A stretch of 64,000 nt of DNA from Entamoeba invadens IP1 (Eukaryota > Evosea > Mastigamoebida > Endamoebidae), in contig NW_004440180.1 of the NCBI RefSeq assembly GCF_000330505.1, positions 130,297 to 194,296 on the forward strand. The letters are read 5' to 3'. Shown here one piece after another: positions 50,801 through 61,924 of the stretch (position 1 is its first letter; every line of letters begins with the position of its first letter). The translations under genes were made by a program, and so were the position numbers. The notes under the pieces are model-generated. The model was not told the origin of the DNA, did not search any database, and saw only the letters and a program-made list of their open reading frames with translations.

Positions 50801-53800
50801 TTTTGGAACAAAAAGTGATGTTTGTGTTGTGTACACTTGAAGAGTGTGGTGTGCTGACATTTCAAAAAGTGTATGAAATAAAAGCAATAGTACAAGAAAA
50901 TCAAGAAGTTCTCAATGATCTTGCAGTGCTTTCCAAAGCTCAACAGGTTGTTTCACAACTTGAAGAGAAAGTAAAGGCGAAAATACCCGTCTCATTATGT
51001 GAGTGGTTTATATGTGAAGTTGGCCGCTCCACCAAATTAGCGGAGTACTACACTACTGTTGTCAACAGTCAAAAATTTGAAGAACAAATCTCACAGGCCA
51101 AAAAGAAATATTCAGAAGATGTGTTTGGTGTCAATGACTTGCACTATCAAGACTATATCGAGCAAATGAAAACGATCAATAAAAAAGTTGAAGATGTGCT
51201 TGTTGTGTTCAATCAGTTTGCTCATAATAATGAAGAAAGTGTCGATTTAATTGGAGAACGACAAACAATGCTTTCTAAGAACAACGAATACCTTAAATAT
51301 GTGAAAACAGCAAAAGACTTTTTAAAGACGACTCCTTTGAGAGCAAGAGAGCAATTTATATGTGCAAAAAGTTTGTATGAAGAGAATATAGAAGGTTTTA
51401 ATAAAGCAAAATATACATATGACGATCAATTAAAAGAACTGGACATAACAACAGAAGATGCATGTTTCTTTTTGTTGATATCTAACATAAACAACGCACA
51501 AAAGTCGATGAGAGAAGTTGAGAGGTGTGTTGAGAAACGATTAGGCGGCCAAACACTTAAAAACGAAATTAATAAATTGGAGAAGTTCATAGAGAAAATC
51601 GAAGACGAGAAGATCTACCCCTTCAACTGTTTAATACAAAAAGACCGAATTCTGGAGGTCGACAAAAATTATCTCAAAGTCTTTGCCTTCTATGAAAAGA
51701 TGAAGAGGGACTCGGTGAAGATATGCAAAGAAGCAGAAGACTTTGAAAGGATCGCACACGTCCGAGTTGTTATAGCGGAGTTGGTAGCACAAATACTCAA
51801 GAACATCTCATCACAGAACGAACTTAAAAAGTCTGATAAAGAAAAGACCGAACTCTTTAACGAAATTCCCGACTTGGTGAATGAAGTCAAAACACAACTT
51901 TTAGAAACAAAGAAAATTGAAGAGGAGACCACAGACCAAAAAGTGAAGGAGTTGTGTTACATTGCACAAACAGAAGACATTTCTAACATTAAATCGTATA
52001 TTGAAGACTCTGTTTTGGCTTTGGCCGAACACGTAGAAAAAAATGATGAGAAACATCTTGAGCGCCTTGCTGAATATTTAGAGAAGGCGTTCGTACAAGA
52101 AAATTCGAGTTACGTGCACCCTTTTAATAGAACAATACTTCTTATTAAGAGTGCAATGATATTCATCAAAACGTTTCAACATCAAAATATTAAAGGAATT
52201 CAAACAATCAAAAATCTTTTTGAAAAGGCCGACAAGTTCTGTGTAACAAATGATTTTGAATTTGATGAGATAGAAGCGTTAAATGATGCGATAAGTGCAC
52301 TGTATTTCATTGAAGGTTCTGTCCATATAAAACTTGAGCATCAGCCCTTCACAAAAATATGTGGGAAAACGCAATTTGAAAATGCGATCAAATTTTTGGA
52401 AAGCAGAAATAAAAATACACAAGAATTAACAAAGAAATTGGTACTTCTTTCTCAAAAAGACAAGACGACTTTTTCACAGAGTGATTTCATAGACGTGACA
52501 TTTAAAGAGCATTACCAACACTACTTCACTAAAAATAACGAAGAGGAAAACACTGAAATGGTCATATTAATGAAAAAGTACTTGAATTATGTGTTGGGTG
52601 AGAGTAATGAAATTGTACTTGACCAAACACACAAAGAACTATTTTTAAATACACTCAATACCACGTATGAAAACAAAGAAAAAGAGTGTGTGGTGGCTAT
52701 CAAGAAATGCTTGGAAGACATTTTTGAGAGTAAACTTCCAATATTAGAGTTCTGTAATATAGACACAAAAAGAGGGAAAGAAGACATTTTCTATACCATT
52801 AGGAAATTTACTACTCAAATGAATAAGACGTGCTTTACACTCGAAATGGTATATGACTTCTTCGATATTTCCTTTGAAGATCTGCCTGCAATTTTAAAGG
52901 AAGAAATTGAAGTGTATAATACAATTATAATGTTATATACTTGTGGACAAATTGAATGTATTAAATTCATGAATAAACAGGAAGGTGTCGATGATGTGTA
53001 TATCAATTATAATAACAATTTGATACTTAAGCTCCAAACTATAGTGAAAACACTCCAAAGTCTTCAACTGGATTTTGCTCAAAATTCATTTGTAATAGAA
53101 TCTATAAAAGAGGCTTTAATTGATGTCCATGTAGATCAAAGCAAACTGGTCTTATACACAAGTGAACTCAAATTCGTCGAAAAGTTCTTGGCAAAAACTC
53201 AATTAAAAGATTTGGACGACAAATTTGCGCTTCCAAAAACACTTGCAATTGAAACACTCTTGCGCTCTAATTATTCATTTTTAAATGAAGTCAGAGAGTT
53301 TGTTTCTAATGTCGACAACTTTGTGTTGTTAAAGAAAAAAGAGGGCTTTTTACCTAATGTGTTGTACATTGTGGAGTCGACGGTTCCTCTTGTTAATCGG
53401 ACTCCACAAACCGACAAACAATTTATGGCAATGCACCAATTTAGTGACAACGAGTTATACAATTCAGAGATAAGTGGCATTCAGCATATGCATAATGAAA
53501 TCTCATACAACTTCAAAGCAAATTTGGTCAACTTTAATTATGCAATCATCAACAGTTTAATAGCACAAAATTACAGTGATATGTATCAATACTCAAAATT
53601 AATGATAGACACTTTGACTCAAAAAGATGACACTCAGTTCGTCTTTTCTAATGACGAGAAGTCACTTGTGCACAACAAAATCAGAACAATTTTCGAGAAG
53701 TTTGGGTGTTCCGAAAAGACTCGGATGTTCGATGTGAAGATGGAGAGCACTATTAACTGTATTGCACCGGTTATCAGTTTTGTGGGATATCAACTTGATT

Positions 53801-54555
53801 GTCCACGAGTGTTCCCTTCTGAAAATTACTTTGGAGCTTCAATCCCAAAGTGCCAGTACACTGCATTTATAGCCAAAGGTTACAACTTTGCTGAGAAGAT
53901 ATCAGCAACAGTGTTCTTAGAAACTTACAAAGAGGCTTTAGAAAACATGCAAAGTACTCTTCAATTTACAAAGAAGAACAATTTAGTAGGAGATGTGTTA
54001 TTCACGTTCATTGGAAGTGAAGTTCAAAAGTGCTTTAATGAGATATGCACACCACTTGTAAAGAAATACGATGAAGCTTTCTTTAAGAGTATGTATCAAT
54101 CAAAAGTTGATCAATACACTGACAAAGTGCACTTGAGTGGCAACGGAGAAGCGTTTGATGTTATTAAAACAGAGAGAGGCTTTCAGATCAAAGTGCAGCT
54201 TCCCGGACATGCAAAAGGCAATTCATACAACTTTGAATATGTATTGAACAAGACTTACGATGACATGCTGTTAATATATGAAGACGGGCAATGTGTTCGA
54301 AAGAGTGAAAATGAGTATTTCTGGTCATACAAGAACTATGGGGCATTCAAAACACAGAAAAAGCAGAGGTATCAATACGATCAAAGTGACATAAACCTTC
54401 CAAGTGAATTACTCACTATGATTTCCTTTATAGGGAAAATGGAAGATGAATACCCTGCAATCGACAAAAAGATTGCAGAAGACTTCAAATACGTCAAAGA
54501 AGATGAGAAAGCCGCAGAGAAAGGAAACAGTGACAAAACAACTCTTTTTGAGTAA
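47822..54555 (+). CDS. giant helical protein, unknown (contains an assembly gap)
   Basis: The likely start is the ATG at 47822 (MAQIALNKYKEAG), followed by 100 N at 47863-47962 and then an open frame from 47963 to the stop at 54555, about 2200 residues. The chain is almost entirely alpha-helical in character, rich in Lys, Glu and Val with many short heptad segments and scattered Cys. It has no signal peptide or transmembrane helix. A region at about 1980-2110 has mixed strands (PVISFVGYQLDCPRVFPSE). No domain was recognised. It might be a tethering or scaffold protein. The N count says nothing about the true gap size, so the reading frame across the gap is unknown. It converges with the receptor kinase, with 59 bp between stops. 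Confidence 0.75.
47863..47962. other. assembly gap (100 N)
   Basis: Exactly 100 ambiguous bases, the conventional placeholder for a gap of unknown size. It interrupts the 5' end of the giant gene. Confidence 0.98.
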
Positions 54556-54614
54556 CAACACTTGTGTTTCAATTTTAGGGTTTCAATAGAATCAAATCGA
54601 AAAACACTATTTTA

Positions 54615-57600
54615 TCATTGTAATTTGATTATAACATCGTCGATAGACGTCCTCTCAGCTGGGTTTTGTGCCCAACATCCGTCAATCACATTGAATATGG
54701 CTAATGGGATGACCAAGTTCACTTTTGGGCGATATCCGTTACTCACAAATTCGGCGATTTTCCATGGGAATTTGAAGTGGTCTTTAGGATATGCCTCGTT
54801 CCAAGTAAATATCTCATACATTGTAATAGCAAGGGAGTACATATCTGCTGGCTTCTTGTATTTCTCTTGGTTCAAGATTTCGGGCGCCATATACACTGGA
54901 GTACCAATTCCTTTAGTGAATGTCATGTTCGTCATCAACATATTGACATTTCTTGAAGACCCGAAGTCAGTCAATTTTGCATTGACCGATACACTTAATT
55001 CCAATGAGAAAATTAAGATGTTGTCTGGCTTGATGTCTCTGTGTAAAATGTCATTTGAGTGCAAGTACTTAATTCCCTTTGCTGTGTCCAAACAGATTTT
55101 TTGCTTCAGTTGATTACTATATGTGTTGTCCTTCTGCTCTCTCATCAAGTCTTGTAAACTGCCATATTTCGCAAATTCAGTGACCATACAGATCTTTGTT
55201 GGTATGAAAACAGCGCCATAGAAATGAACGATATAATCACTCCGGAATTTGTCTAACATATTCACTTCCTTCTCAAACTCATCTAACGATTTCCCCTTCT
55301 GTGAATTTGCCTCTTTCATCTTCTTAATAGCCACATCGTTTCCTCTGTACTTCCCTTTATACACTATCCCAAAGGAACCTTCCCCAATTTGTCGTTCGTC
55401 GATTAACTCGTCGTAATCCAATTTGGTCGAATTTTCAGTGGAAATTGAGATTGGGAATTTTGATGTTGTTTTGTTACCACTGGCGATGTCTAAAGTGATG
55501 ATCATAATGTTATCTGTTAAATGTGAAGTGCAGAGTGGCACTATAAACACTTCAAACTCACACGCTTCCCCACTCTTTAATGTAATCAATTGTGGAGTAG
55601 TGCGAATGGTGTACTTATCACAATTGTCGGCTATCGTTATTTGTACTTTTAAACTCCCTTTTCCTTTGTTTCCAACACATAACAACTCGCGACTTTCCGT
55701 GTCGATTTTGTTCAACTCCCCATTCTCCGAAAATGTCAGTTCGCTCTTATTTGTCAACACGTCTCCCGAAAGAATTTTCATTGCGATATTCGAACGCTTC
55801 ATCTGGAAGATGCAGACATTCTGCATCTTGTCGCTTTCGATTTTCAGTTGATGTAAAACGAGAACGAGTATTATTATCATAATAATAATAACAATAATAA
55901 CAACAATAATTGAAATGGGTACTCCAACGATGACCCCATAATTCGTCACTTTTTCACATAGAGTACCATCAGCATTGAGTCGCAAATCATTTGCACACGC
56001 CGAACACCTTCCTTCAGATGATGAAATGCAGTTAACTATATTTGAAAAATGCATACACTCCCCATTTAATAAAACATAGTCTGTAATACACGATAAACAC
56101 TCTGAAAGTGATGAACATGTTTCACAATATTCATTACATAAGTGACATGTATCATGGGAGAGATATAATCCATCTTCACATGATGCACAGCCACTCGAAG
56201 TCTTATTTGTGCACCCCTGAAGTTCACTATAATTGTTGCAGAGCTTGGTGGAGTTGAAACTTGTTCGATAATACCCTTCAGAACACTCAAAACAAGTACC
56301 ATCATTGCCACATGTGCGACATGATTCATCACACTTATCACACGACTTCCCATCCGATGAACGAAGGTATCCATCTTTGCATATCACACATCCACTGTAT
56401 GTCGACATCATCACTTGACACACTTTAAGAAGGTCGTTAATCTCAAAACATTGCCCATTCTTGTCGTACGAATACTCATCACATGCAGTACAATATGTCT
56501 GAGTCGAACATTGAGTGCATGGATATTGGCATGCGTAACATGTCCCATTTTCTAAGTAAAACCCTTCATTACACCGCGTGCATCCTTTTGTGGTTTTAGT
56601 CTCACAATTTTCTTCTACATTTGATTTGAATGTGGTCACATTTTCTTCTGTTAAAGTCGGTTGTGTAATTTCAACACAACTTCCTGTTGACTGGAAATAA
56701 CCTTCTTCGCATTCAACACACTTGGAAGTCACAAGAGATATTTGTTTACAATTTGGATACTTCTCTTCGATTAAATCACATGAATCTAAATTCTTGTAAT
56801 ACCCATCGTTACATGTTTTACACGTTTCATTAAACACTTTGCAATTGATTTCTTTTATGTCTTTACATTTCCCTCCCGTCGTCATTCCACTGGAACATAA
56901 AACACAGATGTTTCCATTTTCAATAGAACAGTCTTCGTCATTTTTAACACAATTGCCGTCTTCCATGTGATATTTTTCATTACACTTTATACACTCATTT
57001 GTTGACATTTTGTTGCATTCAGTGGGAAGTATACACTCTCCTGTTGATGATAGGATATATGAATTTTTGCATTTTATATGATATAATTCGGAATTGTTTG
57101 TTGACAAAAGGCATATATCACTATTTCCACAACTCTGTGTTAAAAGACCGGAGATGTAATACCCAATTTTGGTCTCAACACATATCCCATTTTTTGAAAG
57201 TGCACACCCTTCAAATCGCGACTCACATGAGTCTCCATAATACTGGTTTGCACATTGTAGACATGATGTCACGTTGGTGTTCATTTGATACCCACATCCA
57301 TTTAAATTACAATTCCCATTTGAAGTGATCACTCCATTTAAACACATATCACACGTTTTAATAGACACTTCTAAGCATTTTCCAATAATATTAATACATT
57401 TGTTGTTGTTCAAAACTGAATTTTTTTCATTGCACAAATAACAAATGTCACCAATTTGAATAACACAATTATTCATGTTTGTAATGGCATTGTGTTTATC
57501 TTCATCATAATGCGTGCTATTTGTATTTGAATCAATACAACTTTGTTTGTCATTACTTAACACATAAGGAGCATAGCATAATGTACATATTTGAATACCT

Positions 57601-59792
57601 CCGTTATAATCACAAGTTTCGCAATTTTGAATTTTTTCATAGCATTTTGTACAGCTTTTTGTACCAGTTTTGACTTCTCCAGGTTCACACAAAACACAAG
57701 AAGTTTCTGTTGAAATATATTCATTTTTACATAAAGTGCATTCCTTGGATGTTTGCGAGCACACCAAACATTCACTTGAAATTGAGTTACACAGACTGCA
57801 CATGTTATTATCAAGGTAATACCCATTATTACAAATTGCACACTTTCTGTTAGACTCAAATACCGTTGAAGTACACGAAGAACAATTGCCATTGCTCGAA
57901 CATGAAATACACACTCCCGAGTCTTTTTTCATCCCATTCTCACACTCAGAACACACACCACTTTCTTTAATACAATTTGTGCATCCAGAAGGACATTCCA
58001 TACACTGAGATGTACCACCTGTTGAGTATTGTTGTACTCCACATGGAGTACATTCACCATTGGAATAGCCATATCCAGCTTTACAATTGATACACACGCC
58101 AGTGGTTTTGTTACATGAGCTACACCCTTCAGCACACGATTTGCATGTTGTTTGACCGTTGAGATTCTGATACTTCAAATCGTCACAAATTTTACAATTG
58201 CTATAATAGGCATAGTTCCCCGCTTGACATTGTTCACATCTATAATTATCTTTGGCAAAACCATATCCAGTTATACATGATGTACAGTGACCATTTGATT
58301 TAGAACACGAAGAACAATTTGTACTACAAGGAGTGCATGTGGCGGAACCTTCAGTTGACCAAGTCATTGAATCGCAGTCTTTACACTTTGTAGCCATAGC
58401 TTGACTGTAATACCCTGCTGGACATATATCACATTTGTTTTTTCTCGTGTTGATTTTGTACCCAGCTTCACATGTAACGCAATTGCCATTTTGAATGAAA
58501 TAATTAGTAATACAATTTGTGCAAGAACCTGTTGTCGGGTCACATGTACGACATGTTGAAGAACATTGTTTGCACTCAGAACTTGCAACTGAATCGGTAT
58601 AGTAACCAGGGTCACAATTATAGCACGTGTCGCTGTTTTCGTTTGAAGAGTATGTCCCTGTGCTGCAACCATAACAATAATTGTTATAACTGATATACCC
58701 AACTCCACACGAAACACATATCCCGTTTTGTGTTATCATCCCAACGTAACATGAAGTACAATGCCCATCTATTCTATCACATGTTTTACATGAACCATCA
58801 CATTGACTACATATAGAACTTCCCGTCTTTGAAGTATAAAAGCCATTAGGGCATAAGTAACACACAGTACCACTTTCAGAATAAGACCCAGTCGAACAAA
58901 GGGTGCACACACCATCATAATATGAATATCCGGGGTCACATGAAATGCATAGACCCGTTTTTTTGTCACACATCTTACAAGTTGTATTACAACTTTTACA
59001 TTCAGCGGATCCAACTAACGCATAAAACCCATTCTGACACGATGAACAGTATGACGTGCCACCGGTAGAGAAATATCCTGCACTACAAATCACACAAATG
59101 CTATTCACTGAAAATGAATACCCGGGATTGCATGATGTACATCTTCCTGTTGTTGTTTCACATAAATTACATGCAATGTTAGTACAAGACGTACAATTTG
59201 AAGACCCTTCAAGTGAATAGGAGTTGGGACTACATGGTTGACACTCTCGAGAACCAGTAGAGGACGCGTACGTTCCAGCTGGACAGGCAGAGCACCTAAC
59301 AGTACCTATGTCAGAAGCAAAGTAACCTTTAGCACAGTCTGTGCATAAGTCCGACCCAGTGGTATCTGCGTACCTCCCATAATAACATTCTTTACATTGA
59401 GTGGTCCCTCGAAAATTTTGATAAGTTCCCAGTGGGCATAAATTACACTCAGCTTGACCTACTTTGTTCGAGTATTCACCGTACCAACACTGTTCACACA
59501 AAGACCCTTCTGTTGATGCGTGAGACCCCATAGGACATAAAGTACACTCTGTTGACCCATATTTTGAGGAAGACCCTTTTGGGCACAAATCACAAGAAGA
59601 AGAACTGGTGTTTGGAATAGACCCTGCTGCACATGGAGTACACGTGGTGGCATTTATTGTTGTCGAAATAGAACCAGGTTCACACTGGGGACATTCACCT
59701 AATTGGGTTGAAGACATATAGGTACCAGGAACACAATCGACTGAGACGGCCTGGAAAAGACTCATACTGAATATAATCATACAAACAAACAT
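54615..59792 (-). CDS. transmembrane receptor kinase of the Entamoeba TMK family (TKL kinase, CxxC-rich ectodomain)
   Basis: The 1725-residue product has a signal peptide (1-18) and then about 1260 residues of cysteine-rich repeats, many with the C-x2-C pattern. These resemble EGF/furin-like or tyrosine-protein-kinase ephrin-type repeats (GTYSSNENSD, GYYTDSVASSEC). One transmembrane helix lies at about 1283-1312 (VIVGVPISIIVVIIVII). A beta-sandwich cytosolic segment (about 1320-1450) resembles an MSP fold. The kinase (about 1459-1725) is intact: GEGSFG loop, VAIKK, HRDIKPDN, DFGSS and APE. E. histolytica has about 90 such TMKs, implicated in surface sensing, phagocytosis and serum response. 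The ligand is unknown. The ORF ends immediately after the kinase. Confidence 0.92.
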   Translation of the reverse strand: MFVCMIIFSMSLFQAVSVDCVPGTYMSSTQLGECPQCEPGSISTTINATTCTPCAAGSIPNTSSSSCDLCPKGSSSKYGSTECTLCPMGSHASTEGSLCEQCWYGEYSNKVGQAECNLCPLGTYQNFRGTTQCKECYYGRYADTTGSDLCTDCAKGYFASDIGTVRCSACPAGTYASSTGSRECQPCSPNSYSLEGSSNCTSCTNIACNLCETTTGRCTSCNPGYSFSVNSICVICSAGYFSTGGTSYCSSCQNGFYALVGSAECKSCNTTCKMCDKKTGLCISCDPGYSYYDGVCTLCSTGSYSESGTVCYLCPNGFYTSKTGSSICSQCDGSCKTCDRIDGHCTSCYVGMITQNGICVSCGVGYISYNNYCYGCSTGTYSSNENSDTCYNCDPGYYTDSVASSECKQCSSTCRTCDPTTGSCTNCITNYFIQNGNCVTCEAGYKINTRKNKCDICPAGYYSQAMATKCKDCDSMTWSTEGSATCTPCSTNCSSCSKSNGHCTSCITGYGFAKDNYRCEQCQAGNYAYYSNCKICDDLKYQNLNGQTTCKSCAEGCSSCNKTTGVCINCKAGYGYSNGECTPCGVQQYSTGGTSQCMECPSGCTNCIKESGVCSECENGMKKDSGVCISCSSNGNCSSCTSTVFESNRKCAICNNGYYLDNNMCSLCNSISSECLVCSQTSKECTLCKNEYISTETSCVLCEPGEVKTGTKSCTKCYEKIQNCETCDYNGGIQICTLCYAPYVLSNDKQSCIDSNTNSTHYDEDKHNAITNMNNCVIQIGDICYLCNEKNSVLNNNKCINIIGKCLEVSIKTCDMCLNGVITSNGNCNLNGCGYQMNTNVTSCLQCANQYYGDSCESRFEGCALSKNGICVETKIGYYISGLLTQSCGNSDICLLSTNNSELYHIKCKNSYILSSTGECILPTECNKMSTNECIKCNEKYHMEDGNCVKNDEDCSIENGNICVLCSSGMTTGGKCKDIKEINCKVFNETCKTCNDGYYKNLDSCDLIEEKYPNCKQISLVTSKCVECEEGYFQSTGSCVEITQPTLTEENVTTFKSNVEENCETKTTKGCTRCNEGFYLENGTCYACQYPCTQCSTQTYCTACDEYSYDKNGQCFEINDLLKVCQVMMSTYSGCVICKDGYLRSSDGKSCDKCDESCRTCGNDGTCFECSEGYYRTSFNSTKLCNNYSELQGCTNKTSSGCASCEDGLYLSHDTCHLCNEYCETCSSLSECLSCITDYVLLNGECMHFSNIVNCISSSEGRCSACANDLRLNADGTLCEKVTNYGVIVGVPISIIVVIIVIIIMIIILVLVLHQLKIESDKMQNVCIFQMKRSNIAMKILSGDVLTNKSELTFSENGELNKIDTESRELLCVGNKGKGSLKVQITIADNCDKYTIRTTPQLITLKSGEACEFEVFIVPLCTSHLTDNIMIITLDIASGNKTTSKFPISISTENSTKLDYDELIDERQIGEGSFGIVYKGKYRGNDVAIKKMKEANSQKGKSLDEFEKEVNMLDKFRSDYIVHFYGAVFIPTKICMVTEFAKYGSLQDLMREQKDNTYSNQLKQKICLDTAKGIKYLHSNDILHRDIKPDNILIFSLELSVSVNAKLTDFGSSRNVNMLMTNMTFTKGIGTPVYMAPEILNQEKYKKPADMYSLAITMYEIFTWNEAYPKDHFKFPWKIAEFVSNGYRPKVNLVIPLAIFNVIDGCWAQNPAERTSIDDVIIKLQ

Positions 59793-61924
59793 TAGTCTAT
59801 GATTTGTAAGTTTTGTATGGAAAGGATAGAGTTATTATTCGTTTTTTATAAAAACTATTTTTTCGACTTTTTCAATACTTCTATCTTTATATATATAATA
59901 ACCTATTTTTGTGCTTTTAGAGCTCGAAGTGGATGTTCTACTGGAAGTAAGATTTCTTATGTTTATTAAATTAATTAAAATGTATTAATAAGTTTCTTCG
60001 GAATTAAACTTTTGTTATTAAATTTAAATTAAGTTTAGTTTAATTGAACAATTGAATAGTTAATTCTTTTTTATTAATTCTTTTGATATTATTTTATTTG
60101 ATATTCAGTTTGGTTTGTAAACGATTTAATTATTGTAAATTTTATTAAATTGTAATTCATCGGTGAATTTTGAAGGTCTGATCAAATTTAAAGATTTATT
60201 TCTCAATCACCTTTTTCGCTATCTGTTGAAATTATTTATTCAGTATTAAGTTTTCTTTCAAAGCAATAATTTTTTTATTATAATTAAAGTAGTAAAAAAA
60301 CTATTTATAATAATTAAAATCTTTGTATGGTAGTTTCTCAGACAATGAAAAATAAATTTAACTGTCGAATAACAATTACTAAAAGCCAAGTTTAATGAAA
60401 ACTTAAATAAAAAAATAAAAGTATCCAAATTAGAAAATAAAGTTATATTTTGTAATGTTTTTATTTTCCCAATTTTTTTTATATTTTTTTTAAAATAAAG
60501 TTATAAAACCTCCCTTTTTACTTTATATAACCAATTATGTGTATAAATACTTATAATTCAATTGTAATGAAGAAATAATTGGAATAGTCATTTTTATCAA
60601 AAAAATGTCTAGTTAAACATTTAAAGAAGTACACAATAAGTATTTTTGTTTGATGAAGTTATATAAAAATACCATATTTTAATTAGATTTAATTGATTTA
60701 TTATCATTTTTTAAATCAGTAAAAAATGATATATTTGTAGATTCAATAACAATAAAATATACTTTTATTGCTCAAAAGTATATCAAAACATAATTGATAA
60801 CAAGTTAATTATTATTTTGACTGTAACTATATTATAAAGTCAGTCCTAAAACGTTATTTATTCTGTTGACCTTATTTATCGAATATGATTGGTTGTTTTT
60901 TTTACAATCCAAAATTTACATGAAAAACAAAAAAATAATTTGATTGTCAACAATTTACGCCAAAACAAAGAAATGATGCTTTTTACATTAATAATATAAC
61001 GATTTATTAGGTACGCGATGTAAAAAACATAATGTCAATATGTTAAAAACATGTTAACGAACATGCATTAATCGATCGAATACAACATTGAATCAAACAA
61101 ATTTAACTGAAGATATAAAACAACAAAAATCAAAGAAAGTAAGGAGTGTCGAAGAAAGAGAGTAACGTTGTTTCAAACAGTCAGTTTATTAATTCGTTTT
61201 TTTAAAAGTATATAAACTTTCCTTTTAGTTTGTTAGCAACATTTCCCCGTCATTTTGTTCAATTTTATCGTTAAATCAACTGTGTTTATTCATTTTTAGA
61301 TGTTTAAATTTTATTTATGTTATTTGTTGTGTTATTGGTTATTAAGTTTTGGAATAGTTATATTAATTATAGTAATTTTTGGACTTATTTTTATCGTAAG
61401 TTGGGAACATTAACAAAAACGGTATAAAATAAAGGATGTTTGTGTACTGACTTTATTGTAGTAATAACCACCTGTATTATTTAATACAACTAAAAACTAT
61501 TTGTTTTTGTTTTTATTAAAATTATTTTTATTGGTATTTTATTGTTTAAAACCAAACTGTTATTAGATGTTTTTTATTTATTAAAACAACATTAGTTTAC
61601 CTTAGATTATAATAATTTAATATTCAGTAACTCATTGAAACACAAAACAACGTCTTTATACACATTAACGAGTTCAACTAAAGTTTACCATAATTAAACA
61701 ATTTTTCAAGTCGAACTTCACATAATTGAACATTATCAATTTATTTCAAAAAGTGGACCATTTCAAAAGATCAAAAAAATGTATGTTTTTCTCGACGAAT
61801 TCCAAACGAAACATTTTAAAACTATTAACATTTTAATAATAAACCAAACCAATATTCATGTATTCAATTTACACCCTTTTTGAATGTTTTACTATATATA
61901 CAATACCAAATCTTTGACCTTTAA
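59793..61924. other. 2.1 kb AT-rich divergent region
   Basis: Separates the divergent receptor kinase and alkyl-sulfatase genes. No open frame, RNA or clear repeat was found. Both promoters should lie at its edges; the middle is unexplained and may hide an old element. Confidence 0.45.
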
